From: Halanaerobiales bacterium
Lineage (GTDB): Bacteria > Bacillota > Halanaerobiia > Halanaerobiales > Halanaerobiaceae
DNA length: 64,000 nucleotides
Direction of reading: 5' to 3'
Assembly: GCA_016278485.1 (NCBI GenBank)
Contig: JADQBT010000009.1
Coordinates: 1 to 64,000, forward strand
This document shows, one piece after another, positions 19,280 through 28,012 of the stretch (positions are counted from its first letter, which is position 1; each line of letters begins with the position of its first letter). The notes under the pieces are model-generated. The model made no database searches. It was not told the DNA's origin and was given only the letters and a program-made list of their open reading frames with translations. The translations under genes were made by a program, and so were the position numbers.

Positions 19280-20098
19280 TTATTCTGCATCTTCTTCCTC
19301 CATAAATTCTTTAAAGAAAACAATAAATACGGCTAGCATTAAAGCAAGTATCCCAGCTATTGCTACATTTAATTTAAGATTAGGTTCAACTGGATTTTCT
19401 GGTAAATAGGGATTATTTAAAACAACCAATGGGTAAAAATCATTAAGTTCAGTCCGTACTTCCTGCCTGGTTGTCAGCAATTCTCTTTTTGTTTCTCTAA
19501 GAGAACTTAAATTTTCCGCCTGACCAGCGCTTACAAGGTTGGCTTCGTGTTCGTTTATTTGTTTTTCTAAATTTACCAATTCCTGGTTTAATTGCTGTAA
19601 ATAGTCTTTTTTAATCTCCATTTTGTTATTAAAATATGTTTCTGACTTCTTTCCAAAAGTACTTACAATCCCTGAAGCTATCTTTTTTACTAAAAGAGGA
19701 TCATTATATTTAACCTGCATATTAAGTATATTTGTATCCCCTATTTGATTTATACTTATATTATTCTTTAAATAACCATTTAGTTCAGCTGCTGTAAACT
19801 CTTCACCCAATTCATTCATGACTGGTTGAACAATCTCTGCGCTTTTTAATAACTGTATCGCTGACTGTGGGTTACTGTAAAGTCCATCACTATTAGATAA
19901 CTGAATAGTTACTTCTGTTTGATAAACTGGCTGCATAAAAAAAGATGTAAAAAGTCCTGCTGCGATAACTGCTACAACAAATAATCCTCCAATAAACCAT
20001 TTTTTCTCCCAAAGAAGCATTATGTACTCTCTTAAATCAATCTCATACTCATCATAATAGTAATCATCTCTTCTTTCTAACTGATTATCTTGCTCCAT
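19280..20098 (-). CDS. Wzz-type polysaccharide chain-length/co-polymerase protein
   Basis: A 272-residue inner-membrane protein with the Wzz architecture. A cytoplasmic acidic/tyrosine-rich N-terminus (DDYYYDEYEIDLREYIMLL) leads to TM1 at about 33-52, a long extracytoplasmic part with coiled coil (about 155-215), and TM2 at about 242-262 preceded by the typical proline motif PENPVEPN. It resembles YveK/CapA-type proteins that set polysaccharide length. No tyrosine kinase, polymerase or glycosyltransferase genes are nearby, so it is an orphan here. An exopolysaccharide or O-antigen-like role is inferred. Confidence 0.85.
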   Translation of the reverse strand: MEQDNQLERRDDYYYDEYEIDLREYIMLLWEKKWFIGGLFVVAVIAAGLFTSFFMQPVYQTEVTIQLSNSDGLYSNPQSAIQLLKSAEIVQPVMNELGEEFTAAELNGYLKNNISINQIGDTNILNMQVKYNDPLLVKKIASGIVSTFGKKSETYFNNKMEIKKDYLQQLNQELVNLEKQINEHEANLVSAGQAENLSSLRETKRELLTTRQEVRTELNDFYPLVVLNNPYLPENPVEPNLKLNVAIAGILALMLAVFIVFFKEFMEEEDAE

Positions 20099-20178
20099 AA
20101 AGTATCGTGTCCTCTCTTTAAATAATTAAATATTAGATCATTAGTTATTATTCTACAATTTCCAACGAATTCCTTCTT

Positions 20179-21093
20179 TCAATCCTGAAACAAATAATCC
20201 AAATATTTAATTAGCACAAATAGAACTAAAATGATTGATAAAATTTCTACCGCCAAGGCAGGATAAGAAAGCAGAGAAATACTAAACTCTGCCTTTAAAT
20301 ACTTCGCAGCAAGTTTTAAACCAATCGCCGTAATAACAAAAGGAAAAGTAAAAGCTGAAAAGCTAGGATAAAAACCAACAGAAAGCATTTTAGGCAGATA
20401 AATTATAACAGAAATTATTGAGATTAAAGTTAATACAATCAACCAACCAACTAAGAAAATGCTTTTGTTAGGGAAAGCACTCATATATCCAGCCAGACAA
20501 AGTCCTGCCGGAGCAGTAAAAATAGTAATTGTAGGTAAAGCAGGTTTTTTTATCTCACCTAGCCAGAAAACTCGATAAAAAATTATTGGAAGTAAAATCA
20601 GATAGGCAATAAAACCAAAGTAAAATATAGATTGTCCCAACTGTATCCGATTAAAAGCAGGTGCTGTCACACTGGCAACAACTATTCCTACATAAACAAT
20701 AAAATAACTAGGAAATACTCGCTTAATATTAAAATTAAAGATAAATCTTAATGAAAATAAAATAAGAAATATGGTATGTAAAACAATACCACTATACCAG
20801 ATATAGAGAGCCATCTGCTTTGAAGAAGGGATAAGATAGCTTGCTAAAATAATAATAGCCATAGGAAAAGTCAAACCTACACTTGCTATTATAGGATTTT
20901 TTAAATCAACCAAAAAACCTTTACGATCAACAATAAATCTACCAACTAATAAGATAGCTATTAAAAATGACAGACTTCCTAATATATAGCGATAATGACT
21001 ACCATAAGGACTTATTAAATTACCCAGACCGGCCAACCCGAGCATTAAACCTGCTATTGGAATGGGAGTGCGTTTAAATAATATCATTATCAA
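20179..21093 (-). CDS. TDT/SLAC1-family transporter
   Basis: 304 residues with about ten predicted membrane helices. The N-terminal FKRTPIPIAGLMLGLAGLGN is the hallmark of the tellurite-resistance/dicarboxylate transporter (TehA/SLAC1, PF03595) family. Family members carry anions or C4-dicarboxylates; the substrate here is unknown. The start overlaps the end of the upstream C_GCAxxG gene by 20 bases, so the two are probably co-transcribed. The ribosome site is weak, and the second in-frame ATG at 21087 is an equally possible start. Confidence 0.8.
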   Translation of the reverse strand: MIMILFKRTPIPIAGLMLGLAGLGNLISPYGSHYRYILGSLSFLIAILLVGRFIVDRKGFLVDLKNPIIASVGLTFPMAIIILASYLIPSSKQMALYIWYSGIVLHTIFLILFSLRFIFNFNIKRVFPSYFIVYVGIVVASVTAPAFNRIQLGQSIFYFGFIAYLILLPIIFYRVFWLGEIKKPALPTITIFTAPAGLCLAGYMSAFPNKSIFLVGWLIVLTLISIISVIIYLPKMLSVGFYPSFSAFTFPFVITAIGLKLAAKYLKAEFSISLLSYPALAVEILSIILVLFVLIKYLDYLFQD

Positions 21094-21532
21094 TGAAATT
21101 TTCCATAATCCAGGCTGCTACTTCACCTGTTATTTTAATACAATGTTCTGCTCTTTCCTTACTAGCAAAATCAGCAAAATCTCTAGTAAGAACTCTACAA
21201 CAAGTAGAACCATATTTTTTTATAATGTAATCATGCAATTTAGCATTGTTTGCAAAAGAATCAGGCATTTCTGCACCAGGTTCAGTCCGCCCATAAGCAA
21301 GTCCCAAAGCCATTACCCCACCACTTACTGCACCACAAAGACAACCAGATTTGCCTATCCCAATTGGAAAACCGGAAGCCATTTTAACTATTTCTGGTGG
21401 TAACTCTTCCCCTAAAGCATTGTTAATTGTCATAAGAACTGATTCAGAACAATAATAATCCCCTCTTCTAAAATATTCTTCAGCTGTTTCTCTGGCTTTT
21501 TTAATAAGTTCATCTTTTTTCTTTTTATTCAC
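21074..21532 (-). CDS. C_GCAxxG_C_C family probable redox protein
   Basis: About 152 residues. The family motif CLCGAVSGG, a preceding Cys in YYCSES, CC in STCCRVLTRDF, and a C-terminal EHCIKITGEVAAWI are all visible, giving conserved cysteines typical of this putative redox-active family (PF09719). I set the start at GTG 21532, since the GTG at 21541 lies within the GAGGTG ribosome site. It overlaps the transporter gene downstream. The family's reaction is not known. Confidence 0.88.
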   Translation of the reverse strand: MNKKKKDELIKKARETAEEYFRRGDYYCSESVLMTINNALGEELPPEIVKMASGFPIGIGKSGCLCGAVSGGVMALGLAYGRTEPGAEMPDSFANNAKLHDYIIKKYGSTCCRVLTRDFADFASKERAEHCIKITGEVAAWIMENFIDNDII

Positions 21533-21674
21533 ATTTATCACCTCATATTAATATTTTTTTCACAATGTTTTTATTATAGCATAGTAAAGAATAAGCGTAA
21601 ATAATTTTTTCTTTATTAACAAATAGGTCTAATCACTAATATATTATAGTAAACTCTGTAAGGAGGTTTAGACT

Positions 21675-21842
21675 ATGGCAGACAACGAACGTGATATGTA
21701 TGAACCAAGGTACTGGCGACTGGCACATGCTTATGTCCCATTCCAGGCCTATACAGAAACTTATCCGCTGGATGAAGCCCTCATGAAAGGAACACTTTTT
21801 CCAGCGCTTTTTCAACCCGAACTAAGAAATAGACCTTATTAA
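21675..21842 (+). CDS. cotJA: Spore coat-associated protein CotJA
   Basis: A 55-residue ORF beginning MADNERDMYEPRYWRLAHAY and ending RNRPY. AAGGAGG lies just upstream. CotJA proteins are short, proline/aromatic-rich and carry the LAHAYVPFQ..Y..Y.L.EAL..GTLFPALFQP pattern seen here. It is the first gene of the three-gene cotJ operon, whose products form an inner-coat complex in spores. The gap to cotJB is 15 bases. I could not identify a convincing sporulation-sigma promoter upstream. Confidence 0.93.
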   Translation: MADNERDMYEPRYWRLAHAYVPFQAYTETYPLDEALMKGTLFPALFQPELRNRPY

Positions 21843-21857
21843 GTGGAGGTGACTTAA

Positions 21858-22121
21858 TTGGCAAGACATGAAATGTTAGATTTATTGAAAAGAATTCAGG
21901 AGGTCCAATTTGGCGTAATTGAAACTACTTTATTTTTAAATACTCATCCTGGAAGTAGAGAAGCGCTGCGCTATCACAATGAGTTAGCTAGACAGCTTCA
22001 CGAATTACAACATGAATATGCTGAAAAATTTGGACCATTAATGATTACAAGTGATAAATTTGAATATCCATGGAACTGGATTGACAAACCTTGGCCATGG
22101 CAAATAAATTATCAATATTAA
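21858..22121 (+). CDS. cotJB: Spore coat protein CotJB
   Basis: 87 residues starting at TTG, eight bases after GGAGG. The sequence has the CotJB pattern: LLKRIQEVQFGVIE near the N-terminus, then LFLNTHPGSREALRYHNEL, and an aromatic C-terminus (YPWNWIDKPWPWQ). It acts with CotJA and CotJC in the spore coat. It is separated by 16 bases from both neighbours. Confidence 0.93.
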   Translation: MARHEMLDLLKRIQEVQFGVIETTLFLNTHPGSREALRYHNELARQLHELQHEYAEKFGPLMITSDKFEYPWNWIDKPWPWQINYQY

Positions 22122-22137
22122 AAAGGAGGATTAAAAA

Positions 22138-22785
22138 GTGTGGACTTATAAGAAAATATTAGAATACCCAGCTAAAGTTACTCAAGCAGATCCAGAATTT
22201 GCCGGACTTGTTATTACACAGTTTGGCGGTCCTGATGGTGAATTATCAGCTGGAGTTAGATATTTATCACAAATGTATACATTCCCTATTCCAGAAGGAA
22301 TAGCTACTTTATCTAATATAGGTACAGAAGAGTTAGCCCACTGGGAAATCATTGCTACTCTTTTCTATAAACTTACGCAAGGCGTTCCAGCTAATGTACT
22401 GGAAGATGCAGGCTTAGGAGCACATTATGTACAACATGGTAGAGCAGTCTACCCTCGTGACGCAGCGGGTGTTCCCTGGACAGCAGCCTATATTCAATCA
22501 CATGAAGACCCCATTGCTAGTATTCACGAAGACCTAGCAGCAGAACAAAAAGCAAGAGCCACTTATGAATATCTAATGGATTTAACCAATGATCCAGGTA
22601 TTATCGATACACTTGCTTTCTTACGCGAAAGAGAAGTAGTGCATTTTCAACGTTTTGGTGAAGTACTTGACTTACTTTATGATTATTATGAAGACCCAAA
22701 TAATCCAGATCGCCCAAACCCTGACAATGATTATGATCGGGATCGGGATCGAGAACGAGATAGAAGACGCTGGCCTTTTGGCTAA
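22138..22785 (+). CDS. cotJC: CotJC, manganese-catalase-like spore coat protein
   Basis: 215 residues starting at GTG, seven bases after GGAGG. It belongs to the Mn-catalase/ferritin-like fold. Metal-ligand glutamate and histidine motifs are visible (ELAHWEII near residues 62-69, EREVVHFQRF near 163-172). The C-terminus carries an Asp/Arg repeat tail (DNDYDRDRDRERDRRR) beyond the catalase-like domain, common in CotJC proteins. It closes the cotJ operon and may protect the spore from peroxide, which is family knowledge rather than something seen here. Confidence 0.93.
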   Translation: MWTYKKILEYPAKVTQADPEFAGLVITQFGGPDGELSAGVRYLSQMYTFPIPEGIATLSNIGTEELAHWEIIATLFYKLTQGVPANVLEDAGLGAHYVQHGRAVYPRDAAGVPWTAAYIQSHEDPIASIHEDLAAEQKARATYEYLMDLTNDPGIIDTLAFLREREVVHFQRFGEVLDLLYDYYEDPNNPDRPNPDNDYDRDRDRERDRRRWPFG

Positions 22786-22793
22786 AAAACAAA

Positions 22794-22819
22794 CCTGCCC
22801 TAAGTAACTTTCGGGCAGG
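22794..22819. terminator. Hairpin after cotJC
   Basis: CCTGCCC and GGGCAGG form a 7-base-pair stem around a 12-base loop, directly after the cotJC stop. There is no T-run on the cotJ side but a T-rich tract on the leftward side, so it is an imperfect terminator for cotJ and may also block leftward readthrough. Confidence 0.5.
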
Positions 22820-22860
22820 ATTACATAAAAAAAATACAAAAAAATCATAAAAAAGCTTTT

Positions 22861-22889
22861 TTGACAAAAACTACTCTGTATATTATAAT
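22861..22889 (+). promoter_or_regulatory. Consensus promoter of cysK
   Basis: TTGACA (22861-22866), 17-base spacer, TATAAT (22884-22889): both hexamers are perfect sigma-A consensus. The cysK start follows 46 bases later. No T-box or other leader structure is visible in the short leader, so strong constitutive or repressor-controlled expression is likely. Confidence 0.85.
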
Positions 22890-22935
22890 AAAATAAATCC
22901 AAGTAAACTACTCGGGTTTAATAGGAGATGATTAT

Positions 22936-23853
22936 ATGCAAGTATTTAACAATGTAACAGAATTAATAGGCAAAACCCCGATTGTGAAATTAAATAGTCT
23001 GCCAGATGCAGAATCTGCAGAAGTGTTAGTTAAATTAGAAATGTTTAATCCTGGCAGTAGTGTCAAAGATAGAATTGCTTTAAGCATGGTCAAAGCTGCT
23101 GAAAAAGAAGGTAAACTAAAACCTGGTGGGACAATTGTAGAGCCAACTAGTGGTAATACAGGAATTGGACTAGCCATGGTAGGTAGAGCTTTAGGCTATA
23201 AGGTAGTTCTAACTATGCCAGATAGTATGAGTATGGAAAGAAGAACTCTACTCAAAGCCTTTGGGGCTGAACTGATTCTTACTGCAGGCGCAGACGGTAT
23301 GGGAGGCGCCATTGCAAAAGCCGAAGAACTAGATGCTAGCAATAAAGATTACTTTATGCCACAACAATTTAATAATCCAGCCAATCCTGAAGTTCACCGT
23401 CAGACTACAGCTAGAGAAATAATTAGTGCTGTTGACGGAAAATTAGATTATTTTGTAGCAGGAGTTGGCACAGGCGGAACTTTAACAGGAGCCGGAGAAG
23501 TTTTAAAAGAAATGATTAGAAATATAAAAATAGTAGCAGTTGAACCAGAAAACTCTGCTGTCATCTCAGGAGAGAATCCCGGATCACATAAAATTCAAGG
23601 TATCGGTGCTGGTTTTATTCCTGAAGTTTTAAAGACTGACCTGATCGATGAAATTGAAAAAATCAGCAATGAAGAAGCAATAGAAACAGCCAAAGATATG
23701 GCCAAAAAAGAAGGCCTTTTAGTTGGTATTTCTTCTGGTGCAGCTGTTGCAGCCGCACTTAAGATAGCAAAAAAAATAGGCCCAGACAAAACAATCCTGG
23801 CCATAGCACCTGATTCAGGTGAAAGATACTTAAGTACTGAAATTTTCGCTTAA
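22936..23853 (+). CDS. cysK: Cysteine synthase A (O-acetylserine sulfhydrylase)
   Basis: 305 residues. It makes L-cysteine from O-acetylserine and sulfide with PLP. The PLP lysine is K44 in NPGSSVKDRIA. The substrate loop PTSGNTGIGLA follows at about residues 69-79, the phosphate loop GTGGTLTG near 178-185, and the PLP-N1 serine lies in the SSGAA segment near the C-terminus. Length is normal for CysK. cysE, which supplies O-acetylserine, lies 1.4 kb downstream on the opposite strand, so the pathway is clustered but not in one operon. Confidence 0.96.
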   Translation: MQVFNNVTELIGKTPIVKLNSLPDAESAEVLVKLEMFNPGSSVKDRIALSMVKAAEKEGKLKPGGTIVEPTSGNTGIGLAMVGRALGYKVVLTMPDSMSMERRTLLKAFGAELILTAGADGMGGAIAKAEELDASNKDYFMPQQFNNPANPEVHRQTTAREIISAVDGKLDYFVAGVGTGGTLTGAGEVLKEMIRNIKIVAVEPENSAVISGENPGSHKIQGIGAGFIPEVLKTDLIDEIEKISNEEAIETAKDMAKKEGLLVGISSGAAVAAALKIAKKIGPDKTILAIAPDSGERYLSTEIFA

Positions 23854-23878
23854 TTTTTCATATATTTTCCCCATAAAG

Positions 23879-23913
23879 GCTCTGACTCTCCTTCCCCGAG
23901 GTCAGAGCTTTTT
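23879..23913 (+). terminator. Terminator of cysK
   Basis: An 8-base-pair perfect stem (GCTCTGAC with GTCAGAGC), a CTCCTTCCCCGAG-type loop, then TTTTT. It lies 25 bases after the cysK stop, between convergent genes. Confidence 0.85.
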
Positions 23914-23921
23914 CCCTGCAA

Positions 23922-24554
23922 TCACTTCTTTAAAACCACATAATCTCTCTCATTAGCATAAAGAAACTCCAGATCATATTTTTCAGCTATCCAAGCAAAA
24001 GTCTTCTTACTATAAAAGGTTACATGTGTAGTATCACGGATATACCACCAGTCAGTAAATTGCTCAGCATTTTCATGAAATTTCGTCATTACAGCCAGAA
24101 TTCCGCCTTGTTTTAGATGGTCAACTAATTTCTCAATTTCCTCTGCTGGTGCAAAAAAATGTTCAAAAGCTTCCGTAGAAGTAATTAAATCATATTTTTC
24201 CCCCAGGTAAACCTTTTCAGGATAAAAAAACGGATCATAAAGATCAACTTCCATTCCTTTTTCCTTAAGTAACATCGCTAGAACAGGACCTGGGCCACAA
24301 CCAAACTCTAACACTTGCAGCTTGTCCGGATTTTCTATAAAAGGATCAATCGCCTTTTTTATAAATTCTTTAAACATCTTTACATAGCCTTCATTTTCAG
24401 CTGTGTTCTCATGACCTTCATAACGTTCTTTTTCATCCTGCCAATCAGGTAAAGAATTTCTCTCCTGAAATATAAGGTCACAGACTGGACAATGAAAAAA
24501 ACGCCGGTTATCTTCCCGGCGCTCAGCTTCACTGCCACAGAGAATACAATCCAT
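23922..24554 (-). CDS. Class I SAM methyltransferase with N-terminal zinc ribbon
   Basis: About 210 residues. The N-terminus has two CxxC pairs (CILCG near residue 3, CPVCD near 22) suggesting a small zinc ribbon. Residues about 75-190 are a methyltransferase domain with motif I VLEFGCGPGP, acidic motif YDPFFYP, and TSTEAFEHF. This is the Methyltransf_23 type. I chose the ATG at 24554, nine bases after GAGGAG; an upstream TTG directly touches that site. The substrate is unknown. It sits 27 bases after cysE and is probably co-transcribed with it, which may hint at sulfur or SAM metabolism. Confidence 0.85.
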   Translation of the reverse strand: MDCILCGSEAERREDNRRFFHCPVCDLIFQERNSLPDWQDEKERYEGHENTAENEGYVKMFKEFIKKAIDPFIENPDKLQVLEFGCGPGPVLAMLLKEKGMEVDLYDPFFYPEKVYLGEKYDLITSTEAFEHFFAPAEEIEKLVDHLKQGGILAVMTKFHENAEQFTDWWYIRDTTHVTFYSKKTFAWIAEKYDLEFLYANERDYVVLKK

Positions 24555-24581
24555 TAGTTTCAACTCCTCTCTAGCTATTAT

Positions 24582-25238
24582 TTAACTAACTCTTTTAGTT
24601 AATTCATCTTGCAGGGCCTGTTTTTTAATCTTTAATAATTCTCTTTCTAGACGTTCAATTCGTTCACAGACTGGATCTGGTAATACATTATGAGAAAGTT
24701 CATCTTCAGGATGAATAACAGCAGTCTGACTGCCCACTATTCTACCCGGTATACCAACTACTGTAGCATTTGCTGGTACATCTTCTAAAACAACTGAGCC
24801 AGCTCCAACTTTTACATCATTACCAATCTTGATAGAGCCAAGCACCTTTGCTCCTGCACCAACCACAATATCATTACCTAAAGTAGGATGTCTTTTCCCC
24901 TGTTCTTTTCCGGTACCACCTAAAGTAACTCCTTGATAAATAGTTACATTTTCACCAATAATGGTTGTTTCACCAATCACAGTTCCCATCCCATGATCAA
25001 TAAAAATCCCTCCTGCAATTTCAGCTCCAGGATGAATCTCTATCCCTGTTAAAAATCTGGCTAGTTGTGAAATTAAGCGAGGAATAGTTCTTAAACCTTG
25101 CTGATATAAATAATGAGAAAACCGGTGAAATAGGATAGCATGCAGACCTGAATAGGCCAATATTACTTCAAATATATTATTAACCGCTGGATCACGGTCA
25201 AATATTGCTTCAATATCCTGCCGCAATTTTTGTAACAT
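24582..25238 (-). CDS. cysE: Serine O-acetyltransferase
   Basis: 218 residues. It acetylates L-serine with acetyl-CoA, the first step of cysteine synthesis. The helical N-terminal part (1-60) is the short EpsC/CysE type of Firmicutes. A left-handed beta-helix of hexapeptide repeats covers about 62-165, with the active-site motif IDHGMGTVIGET and GVTLGGTGKEQGKRHPT. Many CysE proteins end in Ile and bind CysK through it; this one ends ..TKRVS, so that interaction is doubtful. GGAGG lies upstream. Confidence 0.95.
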   Translation of the reverse strand: MLQKLRQDIEAIFDRDPAVNNIFEVILAYSGLHAILFHRFSHYLYQQGLRTIPRLISQLARFLTGIEIHPGAEIAGGIFIDHGMGTVIGETTIIGENVTIYQGVTLGGTGKEQGKRHPTLGNDIVVGAGAKVLGSIKIGNDVKVGAGSVVLEDVPANATVVGIPGRIVGSQTAVIHPEDELSHNVLPDPVCERIERLERELLKIKKQALQDELTKRVS

Positions 25239-25304
25239 TATAGTTACCTCCTTATCATCTTATGTTAATTATGAGTAATTTAGTCAAGTTACATTTTCAT
25301 TATT

Positions 25305-25332
25305 ATTATATCATATATGCACACTTATTCAA
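25305..25332 (-). promoter_or_regulatory. Promoter of cysE
   Basis: Leftward TTGAAT (25327-25332), 16-base spacer, TATAAT (25305-25310), about 65 bases upstream of the cysE start. No T-box specifier structure is visible in the leader. Confidence 0.6.
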
Positions 25333-25349
25333 GTTTCAATTTAACAAAC

Positions 25350-25408
25350 AAAAAAGCAGTGTGCTTTACCACTCAATTTCACTCAGAAAGAGCAGGGTAA
25401 AACACACT
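25350..25408 (-). terminator. Terminator of the purB-purA-purD operon
   Basis: A 13-base-pair stem (AGTGTGTTTTACC with GGTAAAGCACACT on the leftward transcript, one G-U pair) is followed by GCTTTTTTG. It lies 45 bases after the purD stop. Confidence 0.85.
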
Positions 25409-25452
25409 AGCTTAACAAAACAAACTATAGATTATATTATTTACAATCTTAA

Positions 25453-26727
25453 TTAATCTTCAATAATCTTAAACCCAATATCCGTCCGATAATGAATATC
25501 TTCAAACTCAATCTCCTCTAGAAAATCGTATACCTGATTTATTGCATCTAAAATACCATCCCCTAATACAGTAATTCCCAGTACACGCCCACCGTCAGTA
25601 AACCATTTATCTCCAACTAGCTTAGTTCCTGAATGAAAAATTAGCAAATTATCATGTTGTTTTAAATCATCCAGACCTTTTATTTCAAATCCTGTCTCAT
25701 AAGTGAGTGGATAACCACCTGAAGCCAGCACCACACAGACTGCAGCTCTTTCATCCCAACTTAAACTCTTTTTTTCAGACAGGCGACCATCTATTACTAA
25801 CTCCATTAATTCTACCAGATCATCTTCTAATCGGGGTAGTATAACTTGAGTCTCTGGATCACCAAAGCGAGCATTAAATTCAAGTACTTCCATACCTGTA
25901 TCTGTCAGAATTAGCCCAGCATAAAGAACACCTTTATAGCTAACTCCTTCTTCTTTTAAAGCTTTAACAGTTGGCTCTAAAATATCTTCACAAACTTCAT
26001 CCCAGAGATCATCTGTCATAAATGATGTCGGCGAATAAGCACCCATTCCACCTGTATTAGGTCCTTCATCTCCATCAAAAATAGCTTTATGGTCCTGAGC
26101 TGGGGCCAGTGGTAAAATATGTTCTCCATCTGTCAGGGCCAAAACTGAAATTTCCTGACCTTCTAAAAAATCTTCTATTACAATCCGGTCACCTGCATCA
26201 CCGAACACTTTATCTTCCATAATTCTTTCTACAGCAGCATTGGCCTCTTCTTTTTTAGAAGCAATAACTACCCCTTTCCCGCCAGCAAGACCCTCTGCTT
26301 TAATAACTAGTGGATAATTAGCCTCTTCTAAATAGTTTAAAGCTGCATCTGGATCAGTAAAGACCTCAAACTCTGCGGTAGGAATATCATATTTTTTTAA
26401 GATACTTTTAGCAAAAACTTTACTTCCTTCTAATAAAGCAGCCTCTTTGTTCGGTCCAAAAATACGTAATCCCTTAGCTTCAAAATGATCAACAATTCCA
26501 TTCACCAGCGGATCTTCTGGGCCTACCACGGTTAAATCAATCTTATTTGCCAGCGCCCAATTAGCCAACTCTTCAATTTGATCTATCTGAATAGGCACTC
26601 TTTCTGCAAGATCAGACATACCATCATTGCCAGGTGCAACATAGATCTTTTCAACTCTTTCACTTTGAAAAATCTTCCAGGCCAGAGTATGTTCTCGACC
26701 TCCACTGCCGATGATGAGAACTTTCAT
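25453..26727 (-). CDS. purD: Phosphoribosylamine-glycine ligase (GAR synthetase)
   Basis: 424 residues. It ligates glycine to phosphoribosylamine using ATP, the second step of purine synthesis. The N-terminus MKVLIIGSGGREHTLAWK is the PurD signature. The ATP-grasp domain shows GLAGGKGVVIA near residue 150, PAQDHKAIFDGDEGPNTGGMG near 215-235, and EFNARFGDPETQ near 285. It is the last gene of purB-purA-purD, separated from purA by 13 bases with a strong GGAGG. Confidence 0.97.
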   Translation of the reverse strand: MKVLIIGSGGREHTLAWKIFQSERVEKIYVAPGNDGMSDLAERVPIQIDQIEELANWALANKIDLTVVGPEDPLVNGIVDHFEAKGLRIFGPNKEAALLEGSKVFAKSILKKYDIPTAEFEVFTDPDAALNYLEEANYPLVIKAEGLAGGKGVVIASKKEEANAAVERIMEDKVFGDAGDRIVIEDFLEGQEISVLALTDGEHILPLAPAQDHKAIFDGDEGPNTGGMGAYSPTSFMTDDLWDEVCEDILEPTVKALKEEGVSYKGVLYAGLILTDTGMEVLEFNARFGDPETQVILPRLEDDLVELMELVIDGRLSEKKSLSWDERAAVCVVLASGGYPLTYETGFEIKGLDDLKQHDNLLIFHSGTKLVGDKWFTDGGRVLGITVLGDGILDAINQVYDFLEEIEFEDIHYRTDIGFKIIED

Positions 26728-26740
26728 CTTTTTTCCTCCT

Positions 26741-28012
26741 CTATCTTATAATCGCTTCATCCCGGGCCGGTCCAATACCAATTGTCTTTACCGGGGTTGA
26801 TGTTAACTCTTCAATTTTTTCTACATAAAGCTTTGCATTTTTAGGTAGTTCAGCATAACTTCTACAGGGACTAATATCTTCCTGCCATCCTGCTAAAGTT
26901 TCATAGATAGGTTTGTAAGGTTCTCCATTTTCTAAATCAGGGGGAAACTCATCGATCTCATCATTACCATGCTGATAAGCAACACAAATTTTAATTTCAT
27001 CTAGACCAGATAAAACATCAAGTTTAGTCAAAGCTATTTCAGTTAAACCATTTACTCTGACAGCATGTTTTAAAATTGGTAGATCAAACCAGCCGCAACG
27101 GCGCGCTCTCCCTGTTGTTACACCAAATTCTTGACCATTTTCCTGCAGAAAAGTCCCAACTTCATCATTTAACTCAGTGGGGAAAGGACCTTCACCTACC
27201 CTAGTTAGATATGCTTTAGTAACACCAATAACATCATCAATCGTTGTTGGGCCCATACCTGTTCCTGTACAGACTCCGCCTGCTGTTGGATTTGAAGAAG
27301 TTACAAATGGATATGTTCCATAATCAATATCAAGTAATGTCCCTTGGGCACCTTCAAAGAAGATTTTTTCGTTATTTTGATGTGCCTTATTTAATAATAG
27401 TGATGTATTAACAATATAAGGACGCAATTTTTCAATAAATGGACGATACTCTTCCATAATCTCGTTTACTGTCAAAGGTGCAACACCATATACTTTTTCT
27501 AAGAGTAAGTTATGATAATCTAAGGCCTTTTCTAATTTACGGGCAAATCTTTTTTCATCTAAAAGATCAACCATACGCAGCCCTCTACGAGCAGCTTTAT
27601 CTGTATAACATGGTCCAATTCCTTTACCCGTAGTACCTATTTTACTATCACCTTTTCTTTTTTCTTCCAACTGGTCAAACATTTGGTGATAAGGCATTAT
27701 CACATGAGCAGTCTCAGCAATATAAAGATTATCAAGACTTACATCCCGGGCCAGAAGCCCCTCCATCTCTTCAACCATAGCAACTGGGTCAATCACCACA
27801 CCACCACCCAGCACAGATTTCTTTTCTGGATATAATATTCCGGATGGGATTAGGTGTAATTCGAATTTTTCTTCCCCTACTATTACTGTATGGCCGGCAT
27901 TATTACCACCACCAAATCTAACAATCAGATCAGCAGTTTCAGCCAACATGTCAGTGATTTTGCCTTTACCTTCGTCTCCCCATTGTGCACCTACTACTAT
28001 TTTATTTGCCAT
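26741..28012 (-). CDS. purA: Adenylosuccinate synthetase
   Basis: 423 residues. It converts IMP and aspartate to adenylosuccinate with GTP. The GTP loop GAQWGDEGKGK (residues 8-18), the GGGNNAGHTV motif (about 36-45), GTTGKGIGPCYTDK near 125-140, and RARRCGWFD near 300 are intact. It sits between purB and purD in a leftward operon. Its ribosome site is unusually far upstream, with a hairpin in between (see 28013-28046). Confidence 0.97.
   Translation of the reverse strand: MANKIVVGAQWGDEGKGKITDMLAETADLIVRFGGGNNAGHTVIVGEEKFELHLIPSGILYPEKKSVLGGGVVIDPVAMVEEMEGLLARDVSLDNLYIAETAHVIMPYHQMFDQLEEKRKGDSKIGTTGKGIGPCYTDKAARRGLRMVDLLDEKRFARKLEKALDYHNLLLEKVYGVAPLTVNEIMEEYRPFIEKLRPYIVNTSLLLNKAHQNNEKIFFEGAQGTLLDIDYGTYPFVTSSNPTAGGVCTGTGMGPTTIDDVIGVTKAYLTRVGEGPFPTELNDEVGTFLQENGQEFGVTTGRARRCGWFDLPILKHAVRVNGLTEIALTKLDVLSGLDEIKICVAYQHGNDEIDEFPPDLENGEPYKPIYETLAGWQEDISPCRSYAELPKNAKLYVEKIEELTSTPVKTIGIGPARDEAIIR

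Noticed and set aside
22601..22902. Two leftward frames opposite cotJC
   Set aside because: They are antisense to the CotJC coding tail and the cysK promoter region, with no ribosome site or recognisable product.
25262..25456. 64-codon rightward frame between cysE and purD
   Set aside because: It covers the cysE promoter and the purD terminator hairpin, so it is noncoding.
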